DNA from: DUSC01 sp964371125
GTDB taxonomy: Bacteria; Pseudomonadota; Alphaproteobacteria; Rhizobiales; Rhizobiaceae
NCBI GenBank assembly: GCA_964371125.1
Contig: CAYJMY010000066.1
Location: forward strand, 1-21,853
DNA: 21,853 nt
Direction of reading: 5' to 3'
A program made the translations under genes and the position numbers. Every line of letters starts with the position of its first letter. The stretch's first letter is position 1. Shown in pieces: positions 10,065 to 18,102 of this stretch. The notes beneath the pieces were generated by a model that was not told where the DNA came from, searched no databases, and worked only from the letters and a program-made list of their open reading frames with translations.

Positions 10065-11444
10065 TCATGGTAGCGCCTTCGCCAGCGCCGCGACCATGGC
10101 CTGCGGCTTGTAGCCGAGCTTCGAGGGTGTCAGGCCGAGCCGCACCACCACGAGCCGCTGCGATGGGATCACCGCCGTCGACTGGCCGTCATGGCCGAGG
10201 AACCAGAATGCGTCGGCGGGCAGGTCGAAGCCCTTGTCGGGATCCTCGCCGGGCGGCGTTCCCGCGTCGGGACCGTGCAGCCACACCTGGCCCTGCCCGT
10301 ATTCGCCCTTCGCAGCCGCCGCCTCGGCGCGCATCATGTCGACGAAGCCCTCCGGCAGGATCCGCGTGTCATTCCAGACGCCGTTCTGCTCGATGAACAG
10401 GCCGAAGCGGGCCCAGTCGCGCGCCGTCGCATAGAGATAGGAGGAGCCGACGAAGGTGCCACGGGCGTCGGTCTCGAGGACCGCGCTGGTCATGCCGATC
10501 GGCTCGAACAGCGCGTGCCGCGGCCAGGCGAGCGCGTCGGCGCCAAGCGCGTCCTGCCATGCACGGGAAAGCATGACGGCGGTGCCGCTGGAATAGTTGA
10601 ACAGCGTCCCCGGCGCCGAGACGGCCGGCTTGTCTTCGGCGAAGCCCGCCATGTCCGGCTCGAGGTAGAGCATGCGCGTCACGTCGGTGACGTCCCCGTA
10701 TTCTTCGTTGAACTCGAGGCCGCTCGACATCGCCATGAGGTCTGCGACCTTGATCGCCGCGCGCGAATCCTCGGCCCAGGACGGGAAGACCGGCGCCTTG
10801 TCGAGCGAAAGCTTGCCGGCCTTGATCGCCGTGCCGACGATCGCGGCGTTCACGGACTTCGTCATCGACCATCCGAGCAGCGGCGTCTTCAGGGTGAATC
10901 CTTCGCCGTACCGCTCGCCGACGATGCGGCCGTTCTTGACCACGATCACGGCGCGCATGCCCGGCCCCGTCATCGCCGGATCGTCGAGGATCTTCACGAC
11001 CTCGGGGTCTTGCGACGGATCGACGGCGATGCCCTCGGGCCAGATTCCCGTCGTGAGGGCGGCGGGCGTGTCGACGGCCGGCATCGGCGGCACCGCATCG
11101 AGGTCGCCGTCGGCGACCGTGGCGCAGCCGAATCCGTCATGGGCGACCGCCATCGAGCGCCCGAACACGCTGAGCAGGCCGGCCGTCACCGTCTTGCGTT
11201 CCTTGTCGACGTCGACGTCGATGAACTTCAGGATCGGATGGCCGGGCGCCTGCACGTCCAGTTCGAGCACGCGCTGCGCATCGCGGCCGGCGATGAAGAC
11301 ATTGGAGCAGACGATCTTTGCCGAATAGCCGGCGGCGACCCGAATCAGCGCCGGCGGCGCCAGGTAGAGCCACAGCGCCACGCCGGCAAAAAAGATGACC
11401 ACGAGGATGAGAAGCCATCTCAAGACTTTGGAAATGACACGCAT
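10065..11444 (-). CDS. Membrane-anchored serine hydrolase, class C beta-lactamase/penicillin-binding fold
   Basis: The product is 459 aa. One N-terminal membrane segment (residues about 8-28, WLLILVVIFFAGVALWLYL) anchors a periplasmic domain. The catalytic SxxK is SMTK (Ser193-Lys196) and the second motif Tyr is Y284 in NYSS. The third motif, KTG in beta-lactamases, is replaced by HDG in GHDGQ near the C-terminus, as in 6-aminohexanoate-oligomer hydrolase/EstB-like members. This argues for an esterase, amidase or peptidase rather than a resistance beta-lactamase; the substrate is unknown. GTG at 11447 could also initiate, but ATG 11444 has the better-placed GGGGA. It is divergent from the GH25 gene with a 238-bp gap. 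Confidence 0.85.
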   Translation of the reverse strand: MRVISKVLRWLLILVVIFFAGVALWLYLAPPALIRVAAGYSAKIVCSNVFIAGRDAQRVLELDVQAPGHPILKFIDVDVDKERKTVTAGLLSVFGRSMAVAHDGFGCATVADGDLDAVPPMPAVDTPAALTTGIWPEGIAVDPSQDPEVVKILDDPAMTGPGMRAVIVVKNGRIVGERYGEGFTLKTPLLGWSMTKSVNAAIVGTAIKAGKLSLDKAPVFPSWAEDSRAAIKVADLMAMSSGLEFNEEYGDVTDVTRMLYLEPDMAGFAEDKPAVSAPGTLFNYSSGTAVMLSRAWQDALGADALAWPRHALFEPIGMTSAVLETDARGTFVGSSYLYATARDWARFGLFIEQNGVWNDTRILPEGFVDMMRAEAAAAKGEYGQGQVWLHGPDAGTPPGEDPDKGFDLPADAFWFLGHDGQSTAVIPSQRLVVVRLGLTPSKLGYKPQAMVAALAKALP

Positions 11445-11682
11445 CACGTCCCCCGCCGCGTCCTCCGGTCTTTATTCCGGCCCCAGAAATGCCCGAATTG
11501 ACCTGCCAGATTCCTATCACCTTTTTGACGCGATCAACGGAAAATAAACCCTGATCGCCGATCACCGATGGATGTCGTGCCGGAATCCTGCGTGACGGCA
11601 AGACGACTGTATTCTAGTGTTGCATGGGGATGGGATCCTGCGGGGGAGCACCACTTCTGCGGCCAGTCTCGAAGGAACGGCG

Positions 11683-12504
11683 ATGCGGCGTCTCGCAGCC
11701 CTGATGCTCCTTGCGGCCCTCGGCGCCTGCTCGGCGATCGACTACGACATCGCGCCGCAGGCGACCTCCACGTCCGCTCCGTCGATGGTGTCGTCCTACG
11801 GCATGGTGGCGATCCGCGCGCCGCGTTTCGAAGACAACGACCCACACGATTGGACGGGCCGCACCCCGTGGCACTATGACGTCCACGGCATCGACGTGTC
11901 GAAGTATCAGGCCAGCGTCGATTGGGAAAAAGCACGAACCAGCGGCGTCTCCTTCGCCTTCATCAAGGCGACCGAGGGCGGCGACCGCGTCGACGACAGG
12001 TTCGCCGAGCACTGGGCGGGCGCAAGGCGGGCCGGCGTTCCGCGCGCGGCCTATCATTTCTACTATTTCTGCCGCCCCGCCGCCGAGCAGGCGGCCTGGT
12101 TCATCCGCAATGTGCCGCGCGAACGCGGGGCGCTGCCGCCCGTCCTCGACATGGAATGGAACCCGTCCTCGCCGACCTGCAAGCTCAGGCCGGACGCGGC
12201 GACGGTCAGGAGCGAGATGCGCACGTTCCTGCAGATCGTCGAGCGGCACTACGGCAGGAAGCCGATCATCTATACCTCGATCGACTTCTTCGACGACAAC
12301 GGGCTTTCCGGCTTCAAGGGCTATCCCTACTGGCTGCGTTCCGTCGCCGGCCATCCGACCGACAAGTACGGCAGCCACCCCTTCACCTTCTGGCAGTACA
12401 CCGGCACCGGCGTCGTACCCGGTATCAAGGGCAACGCCGACGTCAACGTCTTCAACGGCAGCGCCTCAGCCTGGGGCAAATGGCTGAAGGCGAACACGAT
12501 TTGA
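11683..12504 (+). CDS. Lipoprotein muramidase, glycoside hydrolase family 25
   Basis: This is a GH25 lysozyme that hydrolyses the beta-1,4 bond between MurNAc and GlcNAc. The product is 273 aa. The signal peptide ends in a lipobox LGAC with Cys16 as the lipid site, so it is membrane-tethered. The GH25 barrel starts near residue 68: GIDVSKYQ (Asp71), VDWEKAR, FAFIKATEG, AYHFYYF, and the catalytic LDMEW with Asp156 and Glu158, later IIYTSIDFF and FWQYTGTG. An in-frame ATG at 11617 lies upstream, but only the ATG at 11683 (preceded by GAAGGAACG) yields the lipoprotein signal. The stop overlaps the likely TTG start of the MltB-type gene, so the two muramidases of different chemistry are co-translated. 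Confidence 0.92.
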   Translation: MRRLAALMLLAALGACSAIDYDIAPQATSTSAPSMVSSYGMVAIRAPRFEDNDPHDWTGRTPWHYDVHGIDVSKYQASVDWEKARTSGVSFAFIKATEGGDRVDDRFAEHWAGARRAGVPRAAYHFYYFCRPAAEQAAWFIRNVPRERGALPPVLDMEWNPSSPTCKLRPDAATVRSEMRTFLQIVERHYGRKPIIYTSIDFFDDNGLSGFKGYPYWLRSVAGHPTDKYGSHPFTFWQYTGTGVVPGIKGNADVNVFNGSASAWGKWLKANTI

Positions 12505-13748
12505 CGATCGTGCCCGCCCGTGTGCGCCGCCGCGTCGGGACCGCGGGCGCGCGTACGGCCGGGGTGCTGCCCGGCCTTCGCGGGACGCTCGCCGCGCTCC
12601 TTGTCGTCACGGCCTCCGTCCCGGCTACGGCGCAGCAGTGCGGCGGCGAGTTCGCCGCCTGGAAGGCGTCAATCGCGGCGGAGGCTTCGGCCGCCGGCGT
12701 CGGCCAGACCGGCCTCGACGCCCTCGCCGGCGCATCGATCGACCAGAAGGTGCTTGAACGCGACCGCGCCCAGGGCGTCTTCTCGCAGTCGTTCATCGAG
12801 TTCTCGCGCCGGATGATCAACGACTACCGGCTGAAGAACGGGGCCGCCAACCTCAGGAAACATGCCGATATCTTCGCCCGCGCCGAGCGCGAATTCGGCG
12901 TGCCGGGTCCCGTCATCACCGCCTTCTGGGCACTGGAGACCGATTTCGGCGCCGTGCAGGGCGACTTCCTTACGCTCAACGCGCTGGTCACGCTTGCCCA
13001 CGACTGCCGCAGGCCAGAGCTCTTCCGGCCGCAGGTCGTGCCGCTGCTCACCCTGATCGACCGCGGCATCCTGCCGGCCGACGTGCGCGGCGCCTGGGCT
13101 GGCGAAATCGGCCAGACGCAGATCCTGCCGACCGACTATCTGCTGCGCGGCGTCGACGGCGACGGCGACGGCCGCGTCGACCTGCGCCGCAGCGTTCCCG
13201 ACGTCATCATGACCACGGCGAACAAGATCCTGTCGCGCGGCTGGAAGGCCGGCCAGCCCTGGATCCGCGAGGTCCGCGTCCCCGACGACATGCCGTGGGA
13301 CCAGACCGGCCGCACCAACAAGCTGCCGCTGGCGCAATGGAGCGCCTGGGGCGTCACGGAGCGCAGCGGCGCCCCGCTCGGCGACGGCGGCGGGCTTTTC
13401 GCCGGCCTCGTCCTGCCGATGGGCCGCAAGGGGCCGGCCTTCCTCACCTTCGACAACTACGACATCTATCTCCAGTGGAACCAGTCGGCGATCTACACGC
13501 TGACCGCCGCGCACCTCGCCGCCCGCTTCGCAGGCCAGCCCGTCTACGATCCGCGCGATCCGGAGCCCGGCCTCTCGCGCGACGAGATGAAGGCGCTGCA
13601 GACGAAGCTCGTGGCGCTTGGCTACGACGTCGGCGGCATCGACGGCATCCTCGGCGCCATGACGCGCGAAGCCGTCCGCGCCGAACAGAAGCGCCTCGGC
13701 CTCGCAATCGACGGCTGGCCGACCAAGGCGATGCTGGCGATGCTGTAA
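12501..13748 (+). CDS. Lytic murein transglycosylase, MltB type (SLT_2 + PG_binding_1)
   Basis: This periplasmic enzyme cleaves glycan strands to 1,6-anhydro products. From TTG 12501 it is 415 aa. Residues about 24-44 form a signal peptide (LRGTLAALLVVTASVPATA, cut before QQC), preceded by a basic stretch. The SLT_2/MltB catalytic domain covers about 48-340 with Glu146 in FWALETDFG, then GEIGQTQILPTDYLLRGVDGDGDG. A PG_binding_1 domain is at about 350-415 (LQTKLVALGYDVGGIDGILGAMT). No ATG is available. TTG 12501 overlaps the GH25 stop (TTGA) and has GAAGG ten bases upstream; GTG at 12510 or 12522 are alternatives lacking a well-spaced SD. A much longer frame reaching into the GH25 gene is not real. 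Confidence 0.9.
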   Translation: MTIVPARVRRRVGTAGARTAGVLPGLRGTLAALLVVTASVPATAQQCGGEFAAWKASIAAEASAAGVGQTGLDALAGASIDQKVLERDRAQGVFSQSFIEFSRRMINDYRLKNGAANLRKHADIFARAEREFGVPGPVITAFWALETDFGAVQGDFLTLNALVTLAHDCRRPELFRPQVVPLLTLIDRGILPADVRGAWAGEIGQTQILPTDYLLRGVDGDGDGRVDLRRSVPDVIMTTANKILSRGWKAGQPWIREVRVPDDMPWDQTGRTNKLPLAQWSAWGVTERSGAPLGDGGGLFAGLVLPMGRKGPAFLTFDNYDIYLQWNQSAIYTLTAAHLAARFAGQPVYDPRDPEPGLSRDEMKALQTKLVALGYDVGGIDGILGAMTREAVRAEQKRLGLAIDGWPTKAMLAML

Positions 13749-13762
13749 GGGGGCGCCACCGT

Positions 13763-13777
13763 CCCGGCACCGCCGGG
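13763..13777. terminator. Probable bidirectional terminator hairpin
   Basis: CCCGGC-ACC-GCCGGG forms a perfect 6-bp stem with a 3-nt loop in the 60-bp gap between the convergent MltB-type and acyltransferase genes. The position fits transcription termination from either side. No strong T-run. Confidence 0.45.
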
Positions 13778-13808
13778 GCGGAGTCCCTTGATAGCGGCAG
13801 TCCGCCAC

Positions 13809-15830
13809 TCAGAAGTCTGCCGCGGGCGCCTCCGAATGCGACATCGATCCTTCGGCGACGAGTTCTACCAGCCATTCGCCAACAATCGACGATCCTTTGC
13901 CGGAAAGATGGTTGTCGTCGCGATAGTACGGCACGCCTTCTCTCGAGACGACGCATTCTTGGCTGTCCGTCCCGCACAGCGCATCGGCGGGATCAATCAG
14001 CCGGACCGGGAGGGTTGACGAGGCGAGCGCATCGAGACCGTCGTCAACCGGCGATCGGGGGATGAGGATGTCCACCGGTTTCCACAGGGCGGTCTCGCGA
14101 TCGTAGAGCTGATCGATCGGATTGAACGTCAGTTGGGGTACGTTGCGCATGACGAAAACGTCCCTGCCGCGCCGGACCAACCGGCAAACGGTCTCCGCAA
14201 CGGCGCTCTGGTATGGCGATCCGTCGACCCGTGCGCAGTCGTTCGCGTTGTCCGCTGTCCCTGCCGTGAAATAGCGTTCGTTCTTCCGATAGAAGGACCA
14301 ATGGGCGGCGATGACGATCGGCGTAGTGCCCTTGGATTCGATCCGTTCGATATCCTTCTTCACGTCCGCCTCGCAGCGGCGGCCCTTGTCATCGCCGGGC
14401 GCATACGTCGTGCCGGACAGCGGTGGACACCCGGATCGGGAAATTACCACCGCGCTCATGTCGCGAGCTGCAAGCGCTTCGTCCAGTCCCGACCGCAGGA
14501 CCTCGGCGTGACTGTCGCCCCACACGATCAGCGACGGTGAGGCGTCGGTGTTCCCGACCAGGCAGACACCACCGTCGCCGTCGCCGAGAAGCGCCTGCCA
14601 CCGGCACTTCGACGCGTAGCGCTGCAGGCTCTGCATCGCCTCATGGAAGCCCCTCTCCGGTCCCTCGAAGCGTTGCAGCACGCCGCGGCTGGCTTGACCG
14701 TATGCCCCGGCGGCGACTAGGAGCGCCACCCCGAGGATCGCCATGCCGAAGACGGCCCACCGACCGCCGAAGCTCCTTCGCCGGAAGGGTGTCTCGACAA
14801 TTCGCCACGACAAATAGGCAAGGCCGAACGTCGCGCCGATCAGAAGGAACTGGCGGGATGCGTCGAGCGTCGTCCCGGCGTGCAGGCGGGCGAACGAGAA
14901 CAGCGGCTGATGCCACAGATAGGCGCCGTAGGAAACGAGCCCGATGCCGACCATCGGCCGGGTCGAGAGAAGGCGTCCGACCGCTGTCGAACCGTCGGCG
15001 AAGAGGATGAATAAGACGGCGCCGGCAATTGGCAGCAGCGCCGGGATGCCTGGGAAGGGCAGGTCTTCGCGATACGAGAATATCGCGACGACGATCATCG
15101 CCAATCCGGCGGAGGCAAGGACCTCCTTCACGGCGTCAGGCATTCTTCCGAGACCGGGATTCGCCAAAAGGGCGAGCGCCGCCAGTGCGCCGGCGAGGAT
15201 TTCCCAGACCCTCGCGCCTGTGTGGAAGAAGGCGTTTTCCGGATAGGACACGGTAAGCCAGACGGCGAAACCGAAGGACGCCGCGAAGGCCAGCACCAGG
15301 ACTAGGCCGAGGGACCGCAATCCAGCGCGGGCGATGAGCACGACCGCCAGCGGAGTGACGAGATAATACTGCTCCTCGATCGCAAGGCTCCAGGTGTGCA
15401 GCAACGGGAAAAGGCTAGGATCGGCGCCGAAATAGCCGGTCTCGTTGGCGAAGTAGAAGTTCGAGACGAACAGCGCCGTCGCCACGAGGCTCTCGCCGTA
15501 GTCGGTGAGCTCGTCCGGAAGCATCCAGCAAAGCGCAGCCAACGACGTCGCGATACAGACGGTGACGAGGGCCGGCAGGATCCTGCGCACACGCCGCTCG
15601 TAGAAACGCGCGGTGGAGAACACGCCCTCGTTGACGTCGCGCACGACCAGCGTCGTGATCAGGTAGCCGCTGATGACGAAGAATACGTCGACGCCCGCGA
15701 AACCGCCGGCGCACGGCGCGAATACAGCATGAAAAATAACGACCGCCAGAACCCCAACCGCCCGCAGCCCGTCGATCTCGCGACGATATTCCATAGCTGC
15801 AGAACTGGCCCCTTTCCTAGAATCGAACAT
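13809..15830 (-). CDS. OafA/YrhL-type membrane acyltransferase with C-terminal SGNH domain
   Basis: The product is 673 aa. The N-terminal Acyltransferase_3 domain (about residues 14-350) begins YRREIDGLRAVGVLAVVIFHA, with the family His in that segment, then GVDVFFVISGYLI, RRVRRILPAL and HTWSLAIEEQYY, and has about ten membrane helices. The C-terminal SGNH domain (about 425-665) has the nucleophile motif WGDSHAEVL near 436 and the catalytic DDNHLS near the end. Such fusions move acyl groups, usually O-acetyl, across the inner membrane onto surface polysaccharide, LPS or peptidoglycan. The acceptor is not evident. No polysaccharide cluster surrounds it. An ATG at 15794 (MEYRREIDG) is a plausible alternative start, since neither has a strong SD. 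Confidence 0.9.
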   Translation of the reverse strand: MFDSRKGASSAAMEYRREIDGLRAVGVLAVVIFHAVFAPCAGGFAGVDVFFVISGYLITTLVVRDVNEGVFSTARFYERRVRRILPALVTVCIATSLAALCWMLPDELTDYGESLVATALFVSNFYFANETGYFGADPSLFPLLHTWSLAIEEQYYLVTPLAVVLIARAGLRSLGLVLVLAFAASFGFAVWLTVSYPENAFFHTGARVWEILAGALAALALLANPGLGRMPDAVKEVLASAGLAMIVVAIFSYREDLPFPGIPALLPIAGAVLFILFADGSTAVGRLLSTRPMVGIGLVSYGAYLWHQPLFSFARLHAGTTLDASRQFLLIGATFGLAYLSWRIVETPFRRRSFGGRWAVFGMAILGVALLVAAGAYGQASRGVLQRFEGPERGFHEAMQSLQRYASKCRWQALLGDGDGGVCLVGNTDASPSLIVWGDSHAEVLRSGLDEALAARDMSAVVISRSGCPPLSGTTYAPGDDKGRRCEADVKKDIERIESKGTTPIVIAAHWSFYRKNERYFTAGTADNANDCARVDGSPYQSAVAETVCRLVRRGRDVFVMRNVPQLTFNPIDQLYDRETALWKPVDILIPRSPVDDGLDALASSTLPVRLIDPADALCGTDSQECVVSREGVPYYRDDNHLSGKGSSIVGEWLVELVAEGSMSHSEAPAADF

Positions 15831-15963
15831 ACATGTGCCCGCTGCGTTTCCGAAAGCCGTTGCGTCGATGAAACGAGGTTGATCGGCTGGTCCCTACCCG
15901 CCCGCCTCGCGCTCTGGCGCCCCGCGCGCGCCTGTGCCAGCTTGGCCGGCGATGGAGCCGGCC

Positions 15964-16368
15964 ATGACCAGCGACGCGGAGCAAAGACCGATAGGCATCG
16001 TCCCGGCGCTGGCGTTGCTGCTCGCCTGCCAGCTCGCCGGCGAAGTCCTCGTCACCGCCGTCAGGCAGGTCGTGCCCGGCGTCGCTTTCCCCGGCCCGGT
16101 GGTCGGCATGGGGCTTTTGTTCGCCTTCCTTGTGCTGCGCCGCGGCGCCGGCCGCTCGCTGGAGGCGACCGGCGGCGCGCTGCTGCGCAACCTGTCGCTA
16201 CTCTTCGTGCCTGCCGCGGTCGGCATCGTCCAGCAGGGCGAGGTCATCGCCGCCTTCGGCCTGCCCCTGATTGCCGCGTTGCTCGCCTCCACCGTGCTGA
16301 CGCTCGTCGTCACCGTCTACGTCTTCCTCGCCGTGGCGCGCCGGTCGGAACGGCGGAGGGGTTCATGA
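15964..16368 (+). CDS. lrgA: CidA/LrgA family membrane protein
   Basis: This is a small holin-like membrane protein of the CidA/LrgA family, implicated in control of murein hydrolase export or in pyruvate/glycolate transport together with LrgB. The product is 134 aa with four predicted membrane helices (about 11-30, 37-57, 70-90, 95-122) and the family signature PGPVVGMGLLF (about 43-53). The start at ATG 15964 has GGAG about seven bases upstream; ATG 15952 (MEPAMT) is possible. The stop overlaps the lrgB start by 4 bp (ATGA). The regulator that usually accompanies such pairs (LytTR or LysR) is not divergent here; a LysR gene is convergent just downstream. Confidence 0.88.
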   Translation: MTSDAEQRPIGIVPALALLLACQLAGEVLVTAVRQVVPGVAFPGPVVGMGLLFAFLVLRRGAGRSLEATGGALLRNLSLLFVPAAVGIVQQGEVIAAFGLPLIAALLASTVLTLVVTVYVFLAVARRSERRRGS

Positions 16369-17084
16369 CGCCGGAGATCGTGCAGATCTGGGTCTATCTC
16401 TCCGCCTCGCCGCTCACCTGGCTGACGGCGACGCTTCTCGCCTACTGGATCGGCGACGCCGTCTCGGCGCGCTTTTCCCGCCACGCGCTGGCCAATCCGG
16501 TGGTCATTGCCGCAGCGCTCCTCTCGGCCCTGCTCGTGGTCACCGGCACCGACTACCGCAGCTTCTTCGACGGCGCCCAGTTCGTCCATTTCCTGCTCGG
16601 CCCGGCGACGGTGGCGCTCGCCATCCCGCTCTACCGCAACCTTGCCACGGTGCGCCGCGCCGTCCTGCCGATGGCCGCGGCCCTCGTCGCCGGCTCGGTC
16701 ACGGCCGCCGCCAGCGCCGTCGCCATCGCCTGGCTGTTCGGCGCCCCGCGCGAGGTGCTCGCATCACTCGCGCCGAAATCTGTGACCGCGCCGATCGCCA
16801 TGGAGCTGGCGAAAAGCCTCGGCGGCGTGCCCTCGCTCACCGCCGTCCTGGTGATCGCCACCGGGATCACCGGCGCGGTCGTGGTGACGCCGCTGATGAA
16901 CGCGCTGAAGATCCGCGACTACGCCGCGCGCGGTTTTGCCGCCGGCGTCGCCTCGCACGGCATCGGCACGGCGCGCGCCTTCCAGGTGAGCGAACTCGCC
17001 GGCACCTTCGCCGGCATCGCCATGGGCCTGAACGGCGCGCTGACCAGCCTGCTCGTGCTCTTCTGGCTGGCGCTGGCCGGCTGA
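16365..17084 (+). CDS. lrgB: LrgB/CidB/YohK family membrane protein
   Basis: This is the partner of LrgA, a polytopic inner-membrane protein of the LrgB family. The product is 239 aa, the usual length of about 230. Characteristic segments are TYxxFFDGAQFVHFLLGPATVALAIPLYRN (from about residue 62; written here with gaps), APKSVTAPIAMELAKSLGG (about 136-154) and the closing ASHGIGTARAFQ. The start ATG 16365 overlaps the lrgA stop and has GGAGGGG immediately upstream, so the pair is a coupled operon. In plants and some bacteria LrgAB-type proteins transport glycolate or pyruvate; which role applies here cannot be told. The stop lies only 6 bp from the end of the convergent LysR gene. Confidence 0.9.
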   Translation: MTPEIVQIWVYLSASPLTWLTATLLAYWIGDAVSARFSRHALANPVVIAAALLSALLVVTGTDYRSFFDGAQFVHFLLGPATVALAIPLYRNLATVRRAVLPMAAALVAGSVTAAASAVAIAWLFGAPREVLASLAPKSVTAPIAMELAKSLGGVPSLTAVLVIATGITGAVVVTPLMNALKIRDYAARGFAAGVASHGIGTARAFQVSELAGTFAGIAMGLNGALTSLLVLFWLALAG

Positions 17085-17090
17085 GCGGGC

Positions 17091-17993
17091 TCAGAGCAGG
17101 CGGAACTCCTCCACCAGCCGGTCGAAGACGAGCCTGACGCGGCGGCTGGTATTCAGCTCGCGATGGGCCGCCAGCCAGGTCTCGAAGGTGAATGCCGGCA
17201 GCCATTCGGCGACGCGCCGCACCATCGGCTCGGCATCGCCGATGCGGGTCGTCATGACGCCGATGCCGGCCCCCTGCTTCGCCAGCTCCCAGTGCACGAG
17301 ATGGGAGCCGCTGCGCAGCGGGAAGTTGCGCTCCGAAAGGTTCAGCCCGAGGCGCACAAGGCCTTTCAGGTAGGCTTCGTTGTCCTCGAAGCCGATGAAG
17401 TCGGCACCGGAAAGGCCCTGCGGCGTGCCGAGGTCGGGCGCGCGCTCGACATAGGACGGCGCCGCGTAGAGCCGCGCCTCGCCGTCCATCACCTTGCGCG
17501 CGATCAGCTCCGGATCAGTCGGCCTGAAACTGCGCACCGCGATGTCCGCCTCGCGCCGGCGCAGGTCGCGCACGCTGTTGCTGGCGACGACGTCGATGCG
17601 GATGCCGGGATGGTCGCGCCGCAGCCGCTCCACCATCGGCGGCAGCAGGAAGGCCGAGTCGATCTCGCTCGCGGTGACGCTGACGGTGCCCTCGATCGAC
17701 TGCGACTGGCCGGTGGCGGCGAGCGAGACGCGGCTCGCCGCCTCGCCCATGGCGCGGACGTGCTCGACGAGTTCGAGGCCGCTCGGAGTCAGCGCCAGCC
17801 CCCGCCCGACGCGTTCGAAGAGGGCGATGCCGAGTTCCTTCTCCAGCGCCTCGACCTGCCGTCCGAGCGTCGGCTGGGTCATGCCGAGCGCCCGCGCCGC
17901 CGCCGAATAGGATCCCTCCTCGGCCGTGACGAGAAACGCCCGGGCCCTGTTCCAGTCGAAGGTGACGCTGCGCCAATCCATGCGGAAACGCAT
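17091..17993 (-). CDS. LysR-family transcriptional regulator
   Basis: The product is 300 aa, the normal LTTR length. The winged helix-turn-helix occupies about residues 13-72 (RAFLVTAEEGSYSAAARALGM, then TQPTLGRQVEALEKELG, then LFERVGRGLALTPSG), and a LysR substrate-binding domain follows from about 95 to 297. The effector is unknown. The gene is divergent from the SAM methyltransferase at 18103 (109 bp apart), the classic LTTR-target geometry, so that gene and the regulator itself are the likeliest targets; control of the adjacent convergent lrgAB is possible but less typical. Start choice is uncertain: ATG 17993 and ATG 17981 (MDWRSV) both lack a clear SD. Confidence 0.9.
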   Translation of the reverse strand: MRFRMDWRSVTFDWNRARAFLVTAEEGSYSAAARALGMTQPTLGRQVEALEKELGIALFERVGRGLALTPSGLELVEHVRAMGEAASRVSLAATGQSQSIEGTVSVTASEIDSAFLLPPMVERLRRDHPGIRIDVVASNSVRDLRRREADIAVRSFRPTDPELIARKVMDGEARLYAAPSYVERAPDLGTPQGLSGADFIGFEDNEAYLKGLVRLGLNLSERNFPLRSGSHLVHWELAKQGAGIGVMTTRIGDAEPMVRRVAEWLPAFTFETWLAAHRELNTSRRVRLVFDRLVEEFRLL

Positions 17994-18067
17994 ACTTCAT
18001 AGACGGAATTAGTCAATTTCCATGCGCAGACCATGGATGTAGAAGCACCGCCAACGAAACGGCCGAC

Positions 18068-18083
18068 GCCGACAACTGTCGGC
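18068..18083. promoter_or_regulatory. Dyad in the LysR-methyltransferase intergenic region
   Basis: GCCGAC-AACT-GTCGGC is a perfect 6-bp dyad with a 4-nt centre, about 20 bases before the methyltransferase ATG and just ahead of its SD. It could be a leader hairpin or part of a regulator site. It does not match the usual T-N11-A LysR core, so the function is open. Confidence 0.3.
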
Positions 18084-18102
18084 TCACACCTCCGAGAGAA
18101 CC

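Noticed and set aside
10065..11444. Possible antibiotic-resistance beta-lactamase
   Set aside because: The KTG motif is replaced by HDG and the protein has an N-terminal membrane anchor and long extra N-terminal region, unlike AmpC.
10191..11501. 436-codon plus-strand open frame opposite the serine hydrolase
   Set aside because: It lies antisense to a gene with intact SxxK and YSS motifs, and its product is Arg/His/Asp-rich with no fold signature.
11525..11537. FNR-like dyad TTGACGCGATCAA upstream of the GH25 gene
   Set aside because: The half-sites TTGA and TCAA are separated by five bases instead of the six required (14-bp site), so it does not fit an FNR/FixK box.
12669..13808. 379-codon minus-strand open frame opposite the MltB-type gene
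   Set aside because: Antisense shadow; the plus strand has a complete MltB plus peptidoglycan-binding protein.
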